Assembly: GCA_900660155.1 (NCBI GenBank)
Contig: CABFPE010000342.1
Location: 202,552-266,551 of the forward strand
Reading direction: 5' to 3'
DNA: 64,000 nt
Source of the DNA: Hofstenia miamia
Taxonomy: Eukaryota > Xenacoelomorpha > Acoela > Hofsteniidae
How positions within the stretch are numbered: position 1 is the stretch's first letter; every line of letters begins with the position of its first letter. A program made the position numbers and the translations under genes. Below the pieces are notes generated by a model. The model made no database searches. It was given only the letters and a program-made list of their open reading frames with translations, and was not told the origin of the DNA. Below are positions 1 to 11,547 of this stretch, piece after piece.

Positions 1-341
1 GATCCTACGGCGGTGACGGCATGGCGTGGCGGCGTACAGCTCTAATATAAATGAACTATAGTGATACAGACTCAGAAGATTTTGCAACCTCTATCTTGAA
101 AAAGAGAAAACTCTCGAAGGAATGTAGGATAGCCGATCCATACATCAATACAAAATTTATTTTGCCTACATCTGATGTTGTAGAAAGGTTGTTTAGCATA
201 GCGGGTTTGGCTTTTTCAGGTGTTCGTCAGAGTCTGTTACCAATGAATTTAGAATTCCAAATATTTCTACATTGCAATAGAAATTTCTGGGATATGAATA
301 CCCTAAAGGAAATTCTACGTGCTGAAAACCGGCTTGAATAG
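1..341 (+). pseudogene. hAT transposase, C-terminal dimerisation region (partial)
   Basis: The frame open from 51 to the stop at 339-341 encodes the C-terminal dimerisation domain of a hAT transposase. The block FILPTSDVVERLFSIAG at about residues 37-53, followed by Q-S-L-L-P-M-N and a conserved F-L-H-C-N tail, matches the family's usual pattern of a P-T-S-x-x-x-E-R-x-F-S core and an ending that reads F-L-x-x-N. Only about the last 95 residues are present. The catalytic RNase H-like core and the zinc finger lie outside the window or are lost, so the ATG at 51 is probably not a real start. An AATAAA at 448-453 could be its polyadenylation signal. The domain call is good; whether it belongs to a complete element cannot be seen. 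Confidence 0.8.
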
Positions 342-1155
342 ATTTTTTAATTGTACCGGTACCAAGTTTCATATTCGGTCTCTTTAGTTCAATTAAATTT
401 TGTTGCTTTGTTGTAAACTTTTAGCTGCGAAATGTTGTACTCTGTATAATAAAAGAGTCGATTATTGACTTTATATTGCACTCCGAGCAAAAAATATATA
501 TTATGACACTGTGTAATTATATTGAAAAAATTTCTAAACTTTCAAATAGGTATTCCGAACATTTGGCTAAACTCATGTTCATGTATTCAGATACATGTAT
601 AATGAATTTGATTAACTGACACGAAGCTATCATAGGATTAGCAAAGTCCTGAAACAATTAGAAAAAAAGGTCAAACATAGTTGCACTAAATTTGCAAGTC
701 ATAATAAAATAACAAAATTTTGATTTTCTTTATTTAAGAACAAAATATTGCAATATATTGATATAGATTCTCCTGGTTTCTATTTCGAAATTTTGATACA
801 CTATATTTATTTCTATAAGAGCAATCAGGCATTTGACAAGCTTCTAAAAATTCATTGTCTATTACAGCGGACTATCAAATTGTCGGCTTGTTACAACAAT
901 AACAACTTGTTGAAACAGCTTTTTGCAATTTTACTTCAAAAGAAAATAACAACAGCCGTGTAAGAGATTAGGTGTATAAACACTACATGTGTTTTCTTCA
1001 CTTACAATGTTACAATGTGTAAATTGATAGTGTTAACATTGTGATCAACAATTGTCCACTTTCGAGTGGAATAGATACATTTTGCGTAAACATATATTAT
1101 CAGTCATGTATACTTAGTTTGTATTGCAAGCGTTTAAGTGGAATCTAAATTGGGA
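342..1155. other. AT-rich non-coding stretch
   Basis: Apart from the AATAAA at 448-453 I see no gene, RNA gene or clear repeat here. The short open frame at 748-963 has no recognisable domain and a composition expected by chance. Confidence 0.5.
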
Positions 1156-1159
1156 TAAA

Positions 1160-1397
1160 TAATATATAAGCCACTGCACGCTTTCAACCGAGTGTATATT
1201 CATTTAGTGAATTATTTAATACATCTTTTGAATGCTACAGCATTTAGTTTTGAAAATACACGTCTAGCTCTAGTAGATAATACAATAATTCCTGCCAATA
1301 CTTGCAGTTTGCTTATTTAATTTGTTGACCAATCGGTGAATTTGATTGTATTCGTAGTGGATTTGCATGTTAAAATGCCGTGCACACGTCTTTAAGG
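1160..1397 (+). promoter_or_regulatory. Probable core promoter and 5' leader with uORFs for the GT17 gene
   Basis: A TATATAAG box lies at about 1163-1171, roughly 230 bases before the GT17 start codon. The leader holds several upstream ATGs. ATG 1375 opens a six-codon frame (MPCTRL) that stops at 1393-1395, two bases before the main ATG at 1398. ATG 1367 opens a frame that runs across the main start. The TATA assignment is an inference from motif and position only. Confidence 0.4.
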
Positions 1398-2759
1398 ATG
1401 CGAGTACAACATAGCGTTGTCGGCGTATTCTTCGCTCTGGCAATTATCATTGTACTCTTTATCTACTATGGCAACCTTCGTAAACCACTGCCGTTTACAG
1501 TTTACAAAATCAATGTGCCTTTTTCTTCTACCTATACCAACAACGAGCAAACACCGCAGTCTCAAGAACCTAGACTAACATATCAAAATTCTCATCGTGA
1601 AGTGGAAAGTGGATTAGATTTCTACGACACGCTAAAATTATGTTCAAAAAATATTAATTTGGATACCCAACAGTTAAATCATCATATCATATGCAATTGC
1701 TTATTGCCATTTACTTTATTGGAACCAATTGTTACAATTAACGACTCGTGCAAACCACCACCTTTAGAAGAGCCGGATTGTACTGAAACTGCCTTTTCCG
1801 GAAAGCGGGAGAGACCCGCTAAAATTGCCCATAGTATTAAATTAGGATTCGATGCTGACACTTTGGAGATACATTTGAATGAGATCTATGATATTGTAGA
1901 TTATTTTATAATTGTAGAGAGCGTTGTTTCGCATCAGAAATCTGTTCATAAACCGCTAGTGTGGGAAAAGATTAAGACTCAAAAACGATTTGAGCGTTTT
2001 GCAAAAAAAGTTCTGCACTTTATTCTCGATGATGCAGACGTGTCAGAAATATCTCAACATGACATGTGGTCAAGTGAAAGGATACAAGAGAAGGATCGTT
2101 GGGTAAAGTTCAACACTTGGAATGAGAGAACTCAATATTTTTCGGATGATGATATAATTGGATTTGGTGATGCAGACGAAGTAGCTAGTCGTCATGTCGT
2201 GAACAAATTAAAGATGTGCAAATTTTCTTCTCGATCAATTGACGTCGGAATCTGGTTCCCAATGGGCCGACTTAACACATCTTTTCATTCAGATTATCCT
2301 GTAAGGGGATACCCATATTCCATAGGTAATCCCACATTTTGGAGTATTGGTAAAGCGAAGGAGAATTTTGCTCGAGGTACTACTCCTTCCTATATGAGAG
2401 GAACATCCGGTAGTTTTGTTTTGGGCGGGATGCACATGTCAGAATACCAGTACTTCCCATTTTTCCTCACCAGAATAATCACTTCAACAGAGGGTAAGTT
2501 AATTTCACGCAGTCAACTAACTCGTTGGAGTAAACTTAGCTTTAAGGGTTTGTTTAATGAAATAGACTACAGAAGAACTAAGTTTTCATCCAGAATTATT
2601 TCGTTAAAACAGCTTTTCTCTAGAGATAATCATTATAGCAAAGTCGTCTATGTTCCCTGGTTTTTACAGTGCAATTTAGAGCGATATCCTGCTTGGCGGG
2701 CATTACCCGATTCTCGTTATCATATCAAATTGATACCTCAATTTCATGATATTTTTTAA
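1398..2759 (+). CDS. MGAT3: GT17-family beta-1,4-mannosyl-glycoprotein N-acetylglucosaminyltransferase-like protein
   Basis: Intronless 453-residue protein of glycosyltransferase family 17, the family of vertebrate MGAT3, which adds the bisecting GlcNAc to the core mannose of N-glycans in the Golgi. It has type II topology: a short cytosolic N-terminus, one hydrophobic anchor at about residues 7-25, a variable cysteine-containing stem to about residue 135, then the catalytic domain. Family landmarks are the block starting AKIAHSIKLGFDADTLEIHL (about 141-160), DYFIIVES, an acidic FGDADEVASR motif (DADE at about 258-261) in the donor/metal site position, and a C-terminal VPWFLQ block. ATG 1398 has an A at -3. 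An in-frame stop at 1371-1373 and the GTG at 1380 argue against an earlier start. The family is certain; bisecting activity in this animal is an inference from family. Confidence 0.92.
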   Translation: MRVQHSVVGVFFALAIIIVLFIYYGNLRKPLPFTVYKINVPFSSTYTNNEQTPQSQEPRLTYQNSHREVESGLDFYDTLKLCSKNINLDTQQLNHHIICNCLLPFTLLEPIVTINDSCKPPPLEEPDCTETAFSGKRERPAKIAHSIKLGFDADTLEIHLNEIYDIVDYFIIVESVVSHQKSVHKPLVWEKIKTQKRFERFAKKVLHFILDDADVSEISQHDMWSSERIQEKDRWVKFNTWNERTQYFSDDDIIGFGDADEVASRHVVNKLKMCKFSSRSIDVGIWFPMGRLNTSFHSDYPVRGYPYSIGNPTFWSIGKAKENFARGTTPSYMRGTSGSFVLGGMHMSEYQYFPFFLTRIITSTEGKLISRSQLTRWSKLSFKGLFNEIDYRRTKFSSRIISLKQLFSRDNHYSKVVYVPWFLQCNLERYPAWRALPDSRYHIKLIPQFHDIF

Positions 2760-3220
2760 TTTGATATTTTTTGAATAGATTTTTTCGACTTTCTTTAAAG
2801 GTAGTTATAACGTATTTTACATTATTTTATCGTAATATCATTAGTAATGACATGTATGGAATAAGTACACATTAAAAGTTTATTAAAATGACAGTCGGTT
2901 AATATTAATCGAGACAACCCTGACAATTTAACGGCAACATGTTTAAATGTTTTATTAATTTGACAGGTATCTAGGAAACTCAGAGTTTTAGCAGTTAACT
3001 GGAATATTGTGCTCTCGAAGATTTACGCCCATGTACTATTTGTAAATATTTTTCGAGGTTTCTGAAAAAAACGCTGTACTGCATGCGTTTAGTATTTAGG
3101 CAGTTACACCTACAGTGAAATTTCATTACATTTCGTATCGTGTACCATTCCAAAGGACCGGTTTTATGCACCTTTATAGCACTTCACGGATTTGAAAATC
3201 CTTCATAAAAATTGTCTGTA
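2760..3220. other. 3' flank of the GT17 gene
   Basis: AT-rich sequence. An ATTAAA near 2872 is a possible polyadenylation signal for the GT17 gene. Nothing else is recognised. Confidence 0.4.
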
Positions 3221-3294
3221 CTATATGGCCGAGTTTTTTTACCATCGAATCTGTTTGCTATATGGCCGAGGTTTTTTACCATCGAATCTGTTTG
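3221..3294. repeat. Two-copy 37-bp tandem repeat
   Basis: Units 3221-3257 and 3258-3294 both start CTATATGGCCGAG and differ at a single position in the T-rich run. Open frames over and after it (3192-3552) resemble no domain I know. Confidence 0.85.
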
Positions 3295-4978
3295 AATTAC
3301 AGCAACCTACAAGCAAAGATTTGGCTTTGACCCTTGTGGGTTTGTACGTCATCATTGGTCAATGTACTCGGCATAAGGCAAAGATACGCTGCAATATTGG
3401 ATATGGTGTTTGTATTGGCCTCATTGTTGCGAAAACTCGTTTGTATCATTGAAGACCTCACTGGGCAGTGGCATAGCCATCTTTTGATTCAAAACGTTTT
3501 TCCAATTCGAAACGAGGATAATTTTGTTGATGGTTCACCTCATCTTTCATAGATGCATAAGGCCTTTCCTGAAGAAAATGGCATTCTGATGGTACCTGAT
3601 TAGGGCCACCATTCTCACTGGACCTCGATATAATTTAAAATGTCGAAAAATCGGGAAATAATCAACCCGATTAACGTTTGTATGAATATACATATCTCGT
3701 ATACTGATTTTGAAATGGAAAATAGCGTATACCACTTGTAAATTTTAGTAAGATACCCCTCTTTAAATATAAGAGAATATATATGTTCTTTTAGTGTCTG
3801 ATAAGACGTATATTCCCAGAAATTGACACGGCTCTGCCAAGCCCAAAATCCATAACGGGTCGGGCCTAGAATTTAAAAAAGTTATGGGCCGAATAAAATT
3901 AAGTTCTTTGTTACTTTGGTTCCAATATATTAGAAACACTGTTTGTTAAAATAAAATGTATTTATTAAGTCCAAATGTTTTAGGATTTGGGTGACATTCT
4001 ATTGGGATGTCGGGTATTACTGTATGCTTGGATTTTCTTTGACTACGCTCAAACCATTTCGTCTAGGATTAAATCTTCTCGCAATTACTCATAAATGGCA
4101 TGGAAATTCCACTTAGACTGAAACATTGGGTGTCAGACATAATATTCTCAATGTGGAATCGCTGTTTGATCAATTATGCTGTTAAATCAAGAAGTCACTG
4201 ACTTCCTGAATGTCCTCTAAGTTCTTGAGTTTGTGTGAGGTTGAGCAGGCATTAGACATTTACATTGAAAAATTTTTATATTTATTGAGAATAAGTTAGA
4301 AATTATTAATGATAAAATTGTAGACTGCATGAATAAAGAAAAATGTTTTCTCCCAGTTATAATGTATACATATGCAGAGATGAGTCATAAATGGACATTA
4401 CTTAGTATCGCGTTTTATTACCTAACCGCAAATTTATGTATAAGAAAAAAGTTCAAAAATTCAATATTGCATAGAATGGCCATATTCAATGACACCTTAT
4501 TTTTCATCCATTCTTTACTTCTGAAAACTTAACCATACAGTGCACCTCCCCTCCCAACAACTTCAGAAAAGATAGTGATCCTTCTCTATCTTCATTAATT
4601 TTTTACTTTTTATATAGTCCTGAAGAAACTTTGTTATGCTTAAGATTATATTTTCTGTATAATTTATGTAAATTTAAAAGTTCAGTCTCAAAGTCGTAAA
4701 TTTCTGACAATTACTCAAGCGAAGATGTTAATACAACAACTTAGATATTCCAGATTATCAAATCAAGTACAATTACAAATTGGGCTCCTCCCCTTTTTCA
4801 AAAACTCTCATACTTTTCCAAATGAAAATTAACTACAATAAATGCAGCCCTATGTTAGGTGTGGATGCTTCTGTGGCCCCGTAGTGCATGCTGAATATCA
4901 TTGTGTTAGTTTTTTTGGAAAATTGGAGACTTTATTTAAGGGATATCTAAGGCAAATTTTAATCTAGGATTAACAGTT
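3295..4978. other. Non-coding stretch, no feature recognised
   Basis: Short open frames at 3334-3552 and 4329-4532 show no domain. A GC-rich patch at 3830-3890 (AAGCCCAAAATCC, GGGTCGGGCC, ATGGGCCGAA) resembles subterminal sequence of some hAT elements, but I cannot find element ends. Confidence 0.4.
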
Positions 4979-5024
4979 GCTCCGGGGGATAATAACGTTT
5001 CCCCGGGAGCGCATTACTCCCCCG
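4979..5024. repeat. GC-rich palindrome with two alternative hairpins
   Basis: Arms 4979-4989 (GCTCCGGGGGA) and 5000-5010 (TCCCCGGGAGC) pair around a 10-base loop. A second, overlapping pairing joins 4983-4997 with 5010-5024 (CGGGGGA with TCCCCCG). It stands out in otherwise AT-rich DNA. Confidence 0.7.
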
Positions 5025-5274
5025 AAATACACCCGTAGATTCTTTACTTCTTTCCAATATTCAACCAGAGATCGAAGGAATATATACATACTAATATCAT
5101 TATAGTTTCTTATGAATGACTGTAGCCTTGATTTTTAACCTGTCAGCACTTTCTTTTGCTTGCCACCTATAAGATATATTAATAATTTGCAACTCTGTTT
5201 AAAAGTACTTCTGTTTATAGCATTGAATGCAAAACCCGCAATTATACTCTTTATTATTTACAATATATCATATA

Positions 5275-5560
5275 TCCTAACCTTAAACTGCCTGGGGATT
5301 TTTAAAAATGTTTCATGATAGTGTAAAATTTTTTAAGCACTTAAAGCTCAAAAACTTAATGCTATGCTCAATTTGAAAGCATCACATGATAGAAGAGATT
5401 TTCTTCTTTCTTTTTGCTACAAATCTAACATTACATTAATGCGTGTTCCCCAATAGACTTGCCCATCTCTCACCATTTTAAAATTTGCTAAATGGCTTAG
5501 AGAAAATCTCTTGTAAATGGTATAAACGGTTTGTTTAGGGTTAAACATGTTTTAAACGTC
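5275..5560 (+). repeat. Dispersed repeat family D1, copy A
   Basis: Contains the blocks CCTTAAACTGCCTGGGGATT (about 5281) and GTTCCCCAATAGACTTGCCC (about 5444), which recur in the same order, inverted, at 26890-27480. The second block recurs at 28845-28990. No coding capacity or element end was recognised. Confidence 0.7.
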
Positions 5561-6182
5561 AACTAAACATTTATTTTTAAGATAATTTGGAACAAACTTC
5601 AACATGATTCACTTTGTAGAAAATCGTTTGTTAAATTTGCCATTTTTACGTAAAACATAATTTTTTGTATTATTTTATTTCTTATGTAGCGCACAGCCTT
5701 TCTAGTAGAAACTCTAGTGCGCTTATTTACAAAATAATCTATAAATATAGTGTCAAGTTGCTCAATGAAAAGCTAGTGTTTAAGCTGTTTTTTAAAAGTG
5801 ACATTTCGAATTGATATTGGTAAGAGTTGAAAAGTTTAGGACATCGCATGAAAAAGCAGAGTCAGTTTTCGCCTTTTTAGTAATTGGAACAGTGAAATGA
5901 GGACCTTTATTCGTACGAGAGTCAGTGATGACCGGAGATAATAAATCCTGTAAATAGGGAGGAGCAAAATTTTTATAGACCCCCTCCAACCGAGACTGGA
6001 ACAGACTAGATTTTTTGCTTCAGTGCTTGTATCAATAACAAGAAAGTGCTATAAAGTAAACCTTCTCTGTTATATAGTAAGACCAAGCTAAATTAAGGTC
6101 ACTGTTAGGTCGAATCAATAAATAAACATTTGCTGTACAAACAACGTTTACGCCTACCCAAACAAAAATAAGAAATCCCCAA
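5561..6182. other. Non-coding stretch
   Basis: No recognisable gene. The minus-strand open frame at 5792-5989 has no identifiable domain. Confidence 0.4.
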
Positions 6183-6380
6183 GATATCCTAAAAACATCT
6201 CACCGCGGCATAATTGTCATCCTAGCGATATCACGAGAACATCGCAATGCATCCTAAAATGATCCTAAATCTGTCTTAATATCCGTCCAAAATTATATCT
6301 CTAGGGTGTCTCATTGAGACAGGTTGTCTCACCAGATGGATTTGAGATTGTATCGCAATGAGATGTTTTGAGGATGTCGA
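6183..6380. repeat. Imperfect inverted-repeat element (possible MITE)
   Basis: The left arm at about 6183-6216 (core ATATCCTAAAAACATCTCA) and the right arm at about 6346-6380 (core TGAGATGTTTTGAGGATGT on the + strand) are inverted copies with several mismatches, enclosing about 130 bases that repeat ATCCTAAA and GTCTCA motifs. No target duplication was found. The superfamily is unknown. Confidence 0.35.
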
Positions 6381-6389
6381 AAGTAATAG

Positions 6390-8300
6390 GCGAATGACCG
6401 TCACAGCAACATCATTTATAACAACAAAATACCTATGTCCATGCGTTTTATGTATATATAACAGTTCATCATTAGCAAATTTATTAAATAGCAATGAATA
6501 GACTATACTACAAAGGTATAGCATTAAAATAGGCCACATACGATTCTGCAGACCCAATTGTTTTGCAAAGATGCATTCAGCAAATTAATTGGACACACGC
6601 AAGATAATATGCTCAGTGAAAAATATCAAATAGCCAAAAAAGGCATATGAAATAGCTGTACAAAGGCTAAGGGCTTTTGTATAGCAAAAAAACCTTTCCT
6701 CAACCAGGGACGCGGGAATGATTTAAATGTTGCGGGGCAGCCTATGAACTGAAGTGGATCCATTTTCAATTTTTTAAATAAAACCTTTTGAATCTGCATA
6801 TTTTTTGGATTTTTTCGTGATTGTTGGGTGGGCAGCTACCCCTTTTGCCCCATACTTCCCGCGTCCTTATTGTCCTCAACTGCTATTTCTCTTGGACAGA
6901 ATTCATGAACCATTTACTTCTCATCTTAAACAGACACTGGGGATCATAGTTTTCTCTAAGACCATCCAGGTCACCTTTATTTCGGGAATCAAACGACTCA
7001 ATTGCGAAAAATAGTTGTCACTGCTTCACTAACCGAAGTATGTCATTGTTTGAGGCCCTTTAAAAGAGGCAATGGCATTAGATGGTGAGAAATGATTTTA
7101 GAATTTGCAAACTGTAATTTTACAGGTTCTATATACTGTATGTTTCTTTTCAGGTCTTTGAAAAACGTTAATGATCTGTGTCAGCTTATCAAAATTATTA
7201 TAGTGCCCTTTTCACTGATTTTCCTAAACACATTGGTCATAGCATTTTCTAAACAAGTAAAATATAGTAAGTTTGACATAAGGATTTGAAGTAAGCGAAA
7301 TGCCTTTTTCATGTATGTATCTTCATAAATGAGATTAGGTTTATAAGGTTTGGATATATTTTATTATCTTGCCATGAATTCTTTTTCAATGCATTTAAAT
7401 AGCTCTAATTGTAATTTTATTTTAGAAATAATATTATCTTAATGTAATTAGATATCCTGTATTATAAAATGTATCCCGCACATGCTACTGATATGTATCA
7501 ATTCCTTTCATGTTATGATTTATCTGCCCTTCTTAGTTAAAACATGTGCCCCTGGAATTTCAATCCTAGATTCAACACTGACTGGGAGTCTCACACTTAT
7601 AATTGAAATGAATTGCACAAATGATCCTTTTTCACAAGTATGCTTTTATTGTCAATTTAAAAAGGCTGAGTTTTATAGGCTCACTATCATATTCCTTTAA
7701 TAAAATATAACAATTACACCAATAAATTAAATACGGAGAAGGAATTTAATGAGACATAACAAGTTTTTATTAGGAAGTAATAAGATTAAACAATTTTATC
7801 ACAATCTTTCAAAAGTTCAGAAATTTATGTAATTTTTCAAAGGACCAATTAATCCATAATGGCCAATAACCAGCAAAATATTAATCATATCAAGTGATGA
7901 ACTAAAAGTATTTCAAACAGAATTATAATATGACAAATGTATTAACCCTTATTGGCATGATCATTTACATATTCTTGTTTAGTATACGAGTGTAGCATTT
8001 TGTTACAATAATGTCAAATTCAGAAAATGACTTTTACATAAAAAATTCAAAGAAATACAAAAAAAGTTAGCAAAATAAATATAAATACAATGTTATTTAA
8101 ATAATTTCAAATGATTTGGGCTCATGACATTTGAGCATTTATTGCACAAGGTTGGATACAATCTTGGTCTTTGATTACAAAGGACCAAAGGTTAATCTGC
8201 GGATTCATCTTGAGGAGTACCCCAATTCTAAGACTTAACCAGTCTTGTCTAATTCTTGGATGCAATACCCAATGCTAGCCCAAGAACAAAAAGCTGTCTA
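6390..8300. other. Non-coding stretch
   Basis: A few short open frames (6805-7014, 7092-7289, 7482-7700) show no domain, signal peptide or splice context that I would trust. Confidence 0.4.
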
Positions 8301-8307
8301 TTTAGTA

Positions 8308-8335
<28 letters not shown>
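8308..8335. repeat. (AT)n microsatellite
   Basis: 28 bases of uninterrupted AT dinucleotide. Confidence 0.95.
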
Positions 8336-8339
<4 letters not shown>

Positions 8340-9280
8340 CGACCAAAAGATATCTCTATTCTGTAGCTTCAATTAGCCATTATTTTCTTTGATGGTCATA
8401 ATTTTTCAATTATCAAAAATCGCTCATCTTCTGTGAGAGCATCAAATGGTGAATAAAAAAGCTAATACATTCATTGAAAGACTACCAAACAGATCAAACT
8501 GCTGCTAGTTTGTCATTTTGGAGACTCTCTGGGTTTTTCAGTAACTATCAAATCTTATGAACTGCAAAACAAAAGTTGAACCTTTGGAAAGCCATAAGAG
8601 CTTTTTAGAAAGTTTAGTATCATATGGTTGCACAAGTTTTCTTCATCTGATGAATAAATATATTTTGGTAAACAATTATCCATATCAGTGCCTATTGAAT
8701 TTTCTGCAATAGGAGCAGAATGTGTTTCATTGTAACTTATTGCTGTACTCCATTGTTGCTATGTTTTTATTTTTATATATGATACATATAATATCATTTG
8801 TATCAGTTTGCATCAAATGCTAAGGCTTTAAAGTTACATCCGGTACGTTTTTTTAAAGGAATATTTAGTAACCCTGATTGGAAAATAAGAGGGGTGCAAT
8901 TCAAGACATGTCATGAAAGAAGAAGGTAATTAAGTATTGTAAATATACATTAAAAGAGTAATTAGCTTTTTGTATTGTACACAAATGAGAAGTCAAAGGA
9001 TATCGTTTCGTAACAAAATGTTACGCCTGTACTAATATGGTTAACGAAAAAACATTTCGACTATTTTAATTGTTCCCCATGAGTAGACAATCAAAGATCC
9101 ATTGTACCGAATTCTGAATAGCAGCTATGTATGGAATTATTTATCAGAAAGTAGTTTAATTTTGATTTATTTTGCATAACTTCGGCGACAAAAATCTAGT
9201 GTTGGTAACGGCATTCGTCTGGAATTTTTAATTTCGTAAAATTTGTAGTTAATTTAATATCGATTTTCAAGAAAATTGAT
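8336..9280. other. Non-coding stretch
   Basis: Nothing recognised on either strand. Confidence 0.4.
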
Positions 9281-9440
9281 TATAAACCGGATTATTTATA
9301 AATTAGCTTGATAAGTGGACATTGTGAGTCATGAGCGCTCCAGCGTCCTCCATGCTGCTTTATAAACCGGATTATTTATAAATTAGCTTGATAAGTGGAC
9401 ATTGTGAGTCATGAGCGCTCCAGCGTCCTCCATGCTGCTT
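9281..9440. repeat. Perfect 80-bp tandem duplication
   Basis: 9281-9360 and 9361-9440 are identical, both starting TATAAACCGGATTATTTATA and ending CATGCTGCTT. Perfect identity means a very recent duplication or a local assembly error. Confidence 0.95.
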
Positions 9441-11145
9441 TTGCTCACTATGAAAGAGGTTTAATCAGCGCGACGCGCATTTACCGCAACAAGCAATGAT
9501 CGTTCGTTCAGCGAATGCCTTTTAATTGTAAAAAGCAATTCAATGCCATATTTGATTAACAATATCAAATAGTGGTTGGAATTAATTTTTAATAAGGTTC
9601 ATCATTGAGTAGATTTTCGCAAATTAAAAAAAGACTATTAATATTATATTTATATTCAAACGCAATATTACTCTTTATCCCAGCTGGCACGGGCTCATGT
9701 TTCACTCACATTTTCCTTCTTTCGTTCGCTGTACACATAAAAACCTTGCAAATACGGGCCCAAGAGCCTTTTGAATTGGAAGCGAATGAGAAGTTGAGCG
9801 TTTATTTAGCTTCAGAATTTAATATATAGATTATATATTTATTGAAGTTACTACTACGGCCATGGTCATTGGAATATGATTATAGCAATATTATTCAATT
9901 TCATTTTCAAGTGTTTGCTTCATATTCAACTTCAGCACAATAATAACTGCCAGTGCACAATAAAATGCTCTTCTCTAATAGGTGAAGGCTCTAGTATGCA
10001 TTCTGAACTAAAAATATCATAGCCAAACCAAACTTTCATAAGGGAAACTAATTGATACCAAAGAAAAAATGATAATTTTAATCACTAAGTTTCATGTATG
10101 ATCACTGAGTCATCTATTTGTAGAATACATGGTTGTTTTGATGTGAGATGATATGTCTAACCTAACGTCCTAACCTAACTTACAGTATTGATATTTCTAA
10201 CAAACCTATGGAAGACAAATGGTCTGTTATTAAAGTAATAAGACCGAGGAAAGATTTTCTTAATCCGGATCACCGATTCAACAGCATTCAATCCCAACAG
10301 AAACCACGATTTCATTTGATATTATTGAGAGAAAAGTGCTAACGTTGATATATAATACGATAATTTGTGTTGATTCAATCTTCTATTAGTATCTATTTAT
10401 ATAATCTAAACCTTCTTCCTTAGCAATTTTTAATTTCCTTCCATTATTACTCTAACGGCTTAGAGTGTGCATTGAATTAGTGTGTTGAAAGAATTCAAAT
10501 TTTTTTAATATCGAATACTTTTAATACACGAATATTCCGTGATAACCACTAAGTTTTTCATTTTTGTTATATATTTTAGAATCTTGAATATTATACTTCT
10601 ATACTTGTATTAAATAATAGAATTTTTAATATATGTGATTCTTATTTGAAATAATTAAATGGGGCACCTGTGCCCTAGTCCACTGGGGATTCATTGAAGA
10701 AGTCTATATCGACATTCTTTGGGATGTATACGACAGCAGATAATTGGTATGATCATCATAAACATTTCTATGCAAATCAGTACCATAATCTTGACTTAAA
10801 ATAAAAATTGCAGTTCTCAATTTACCTAAAAAACTACATTCTGCAATATCGATTTTGTGTGAATTAATTCTTGCAGTATTCTAACAGATTGTAATGTTGA
10901 TATCTTCTTAATCTTTATTACCATTGCTGGAAATATAGTAGAGCTCTTTAAAGCCCAATGGACGTGGACCAATTCCTATGCCACTACTAGTCTATGAAAT
11001 ATTTTAGTCCCACGACATAGCTGTGTGGATTAAAGTTACAAAGAACCTTAGGTTGAAGAATATGAGTTCTACTATGTGATAGTTGAAATTCATGGCAAAC
11101 TAACTACGTTGAAACCATATTATGTTTAGATAACAATCAAATATA
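9441..11145. other. Non-coding stretch
   Basis: The open frame at 9605-9829 has no recognisable domain. No RNA gene or repeat end seen. Confidence 0.4.
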
Positions 11146-11547
11146 ATTACAATCATAGTTCGTGCCAACGTTGTTTCGTTGTTAAAAAATCTTGAAAATC
11201 GCGTTGTTTCACGTTGTTTAAAAAACTCGAGTAAGATAAGAAAACAAAGTCCTGTTTGCAACATTTTTTATCAATACGTCTAATCACGAAACTATTCAAA
11301 AGATTTTGCAATGTCTGTTTGAACTTCATCATTGTTCAAGTCGTTTTTCTCTCACTCCTCCAACTTCACTGTCGCAACTTGGCAATCCAAGTACTAAATG
11401 TTGTTGAGCAAATGGCGTTTGTTGTGAATGTCGATCAACTTTGGACGTAGATCAAGATGGCGTATGTTGCTTTATGTTGCTTAAAAATTTACTGAAAATC
11501 ACGTTGTTTATTTAAAAATCCACGTTGCAACGAACTATGATTACAAT
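11146..11547. mobile_element. hAT-type MITE with perfect 8-bp target duplication
   Basis: The element is 11154-11539 (386 bp). It starts CATAGTTCGTGCCAACGTTG and ends, read on the minus strand, CATAGTTCGTTGCAACGTGG. The same 8 bases, ATTACAAT, lie directly outside both ends (11146-11153 and 11540-11547). An 8-bp duplication of the pattern nTnnnnAn is typical of hAT. Several CGTTGTTT words near both ends look like subterminal transposase-binding repeats. There is no coding capacity, so it would depend on an autonomous hAT. Boundaries are firm; superfamily assignment rests on the duplication length and pattern. Confidence 0.85.

Noticed and set aside
3192-3552. Overlapping plus-strand frames after the 37-bp repeat, considered as a piggyBac or other transposase remnant
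   Set aside because: No motif of any transposase family could be matched.
6276-6557. 93-codon minus-strand frame
   Set aside because: Runs through the inverted-repeat element; no domain.
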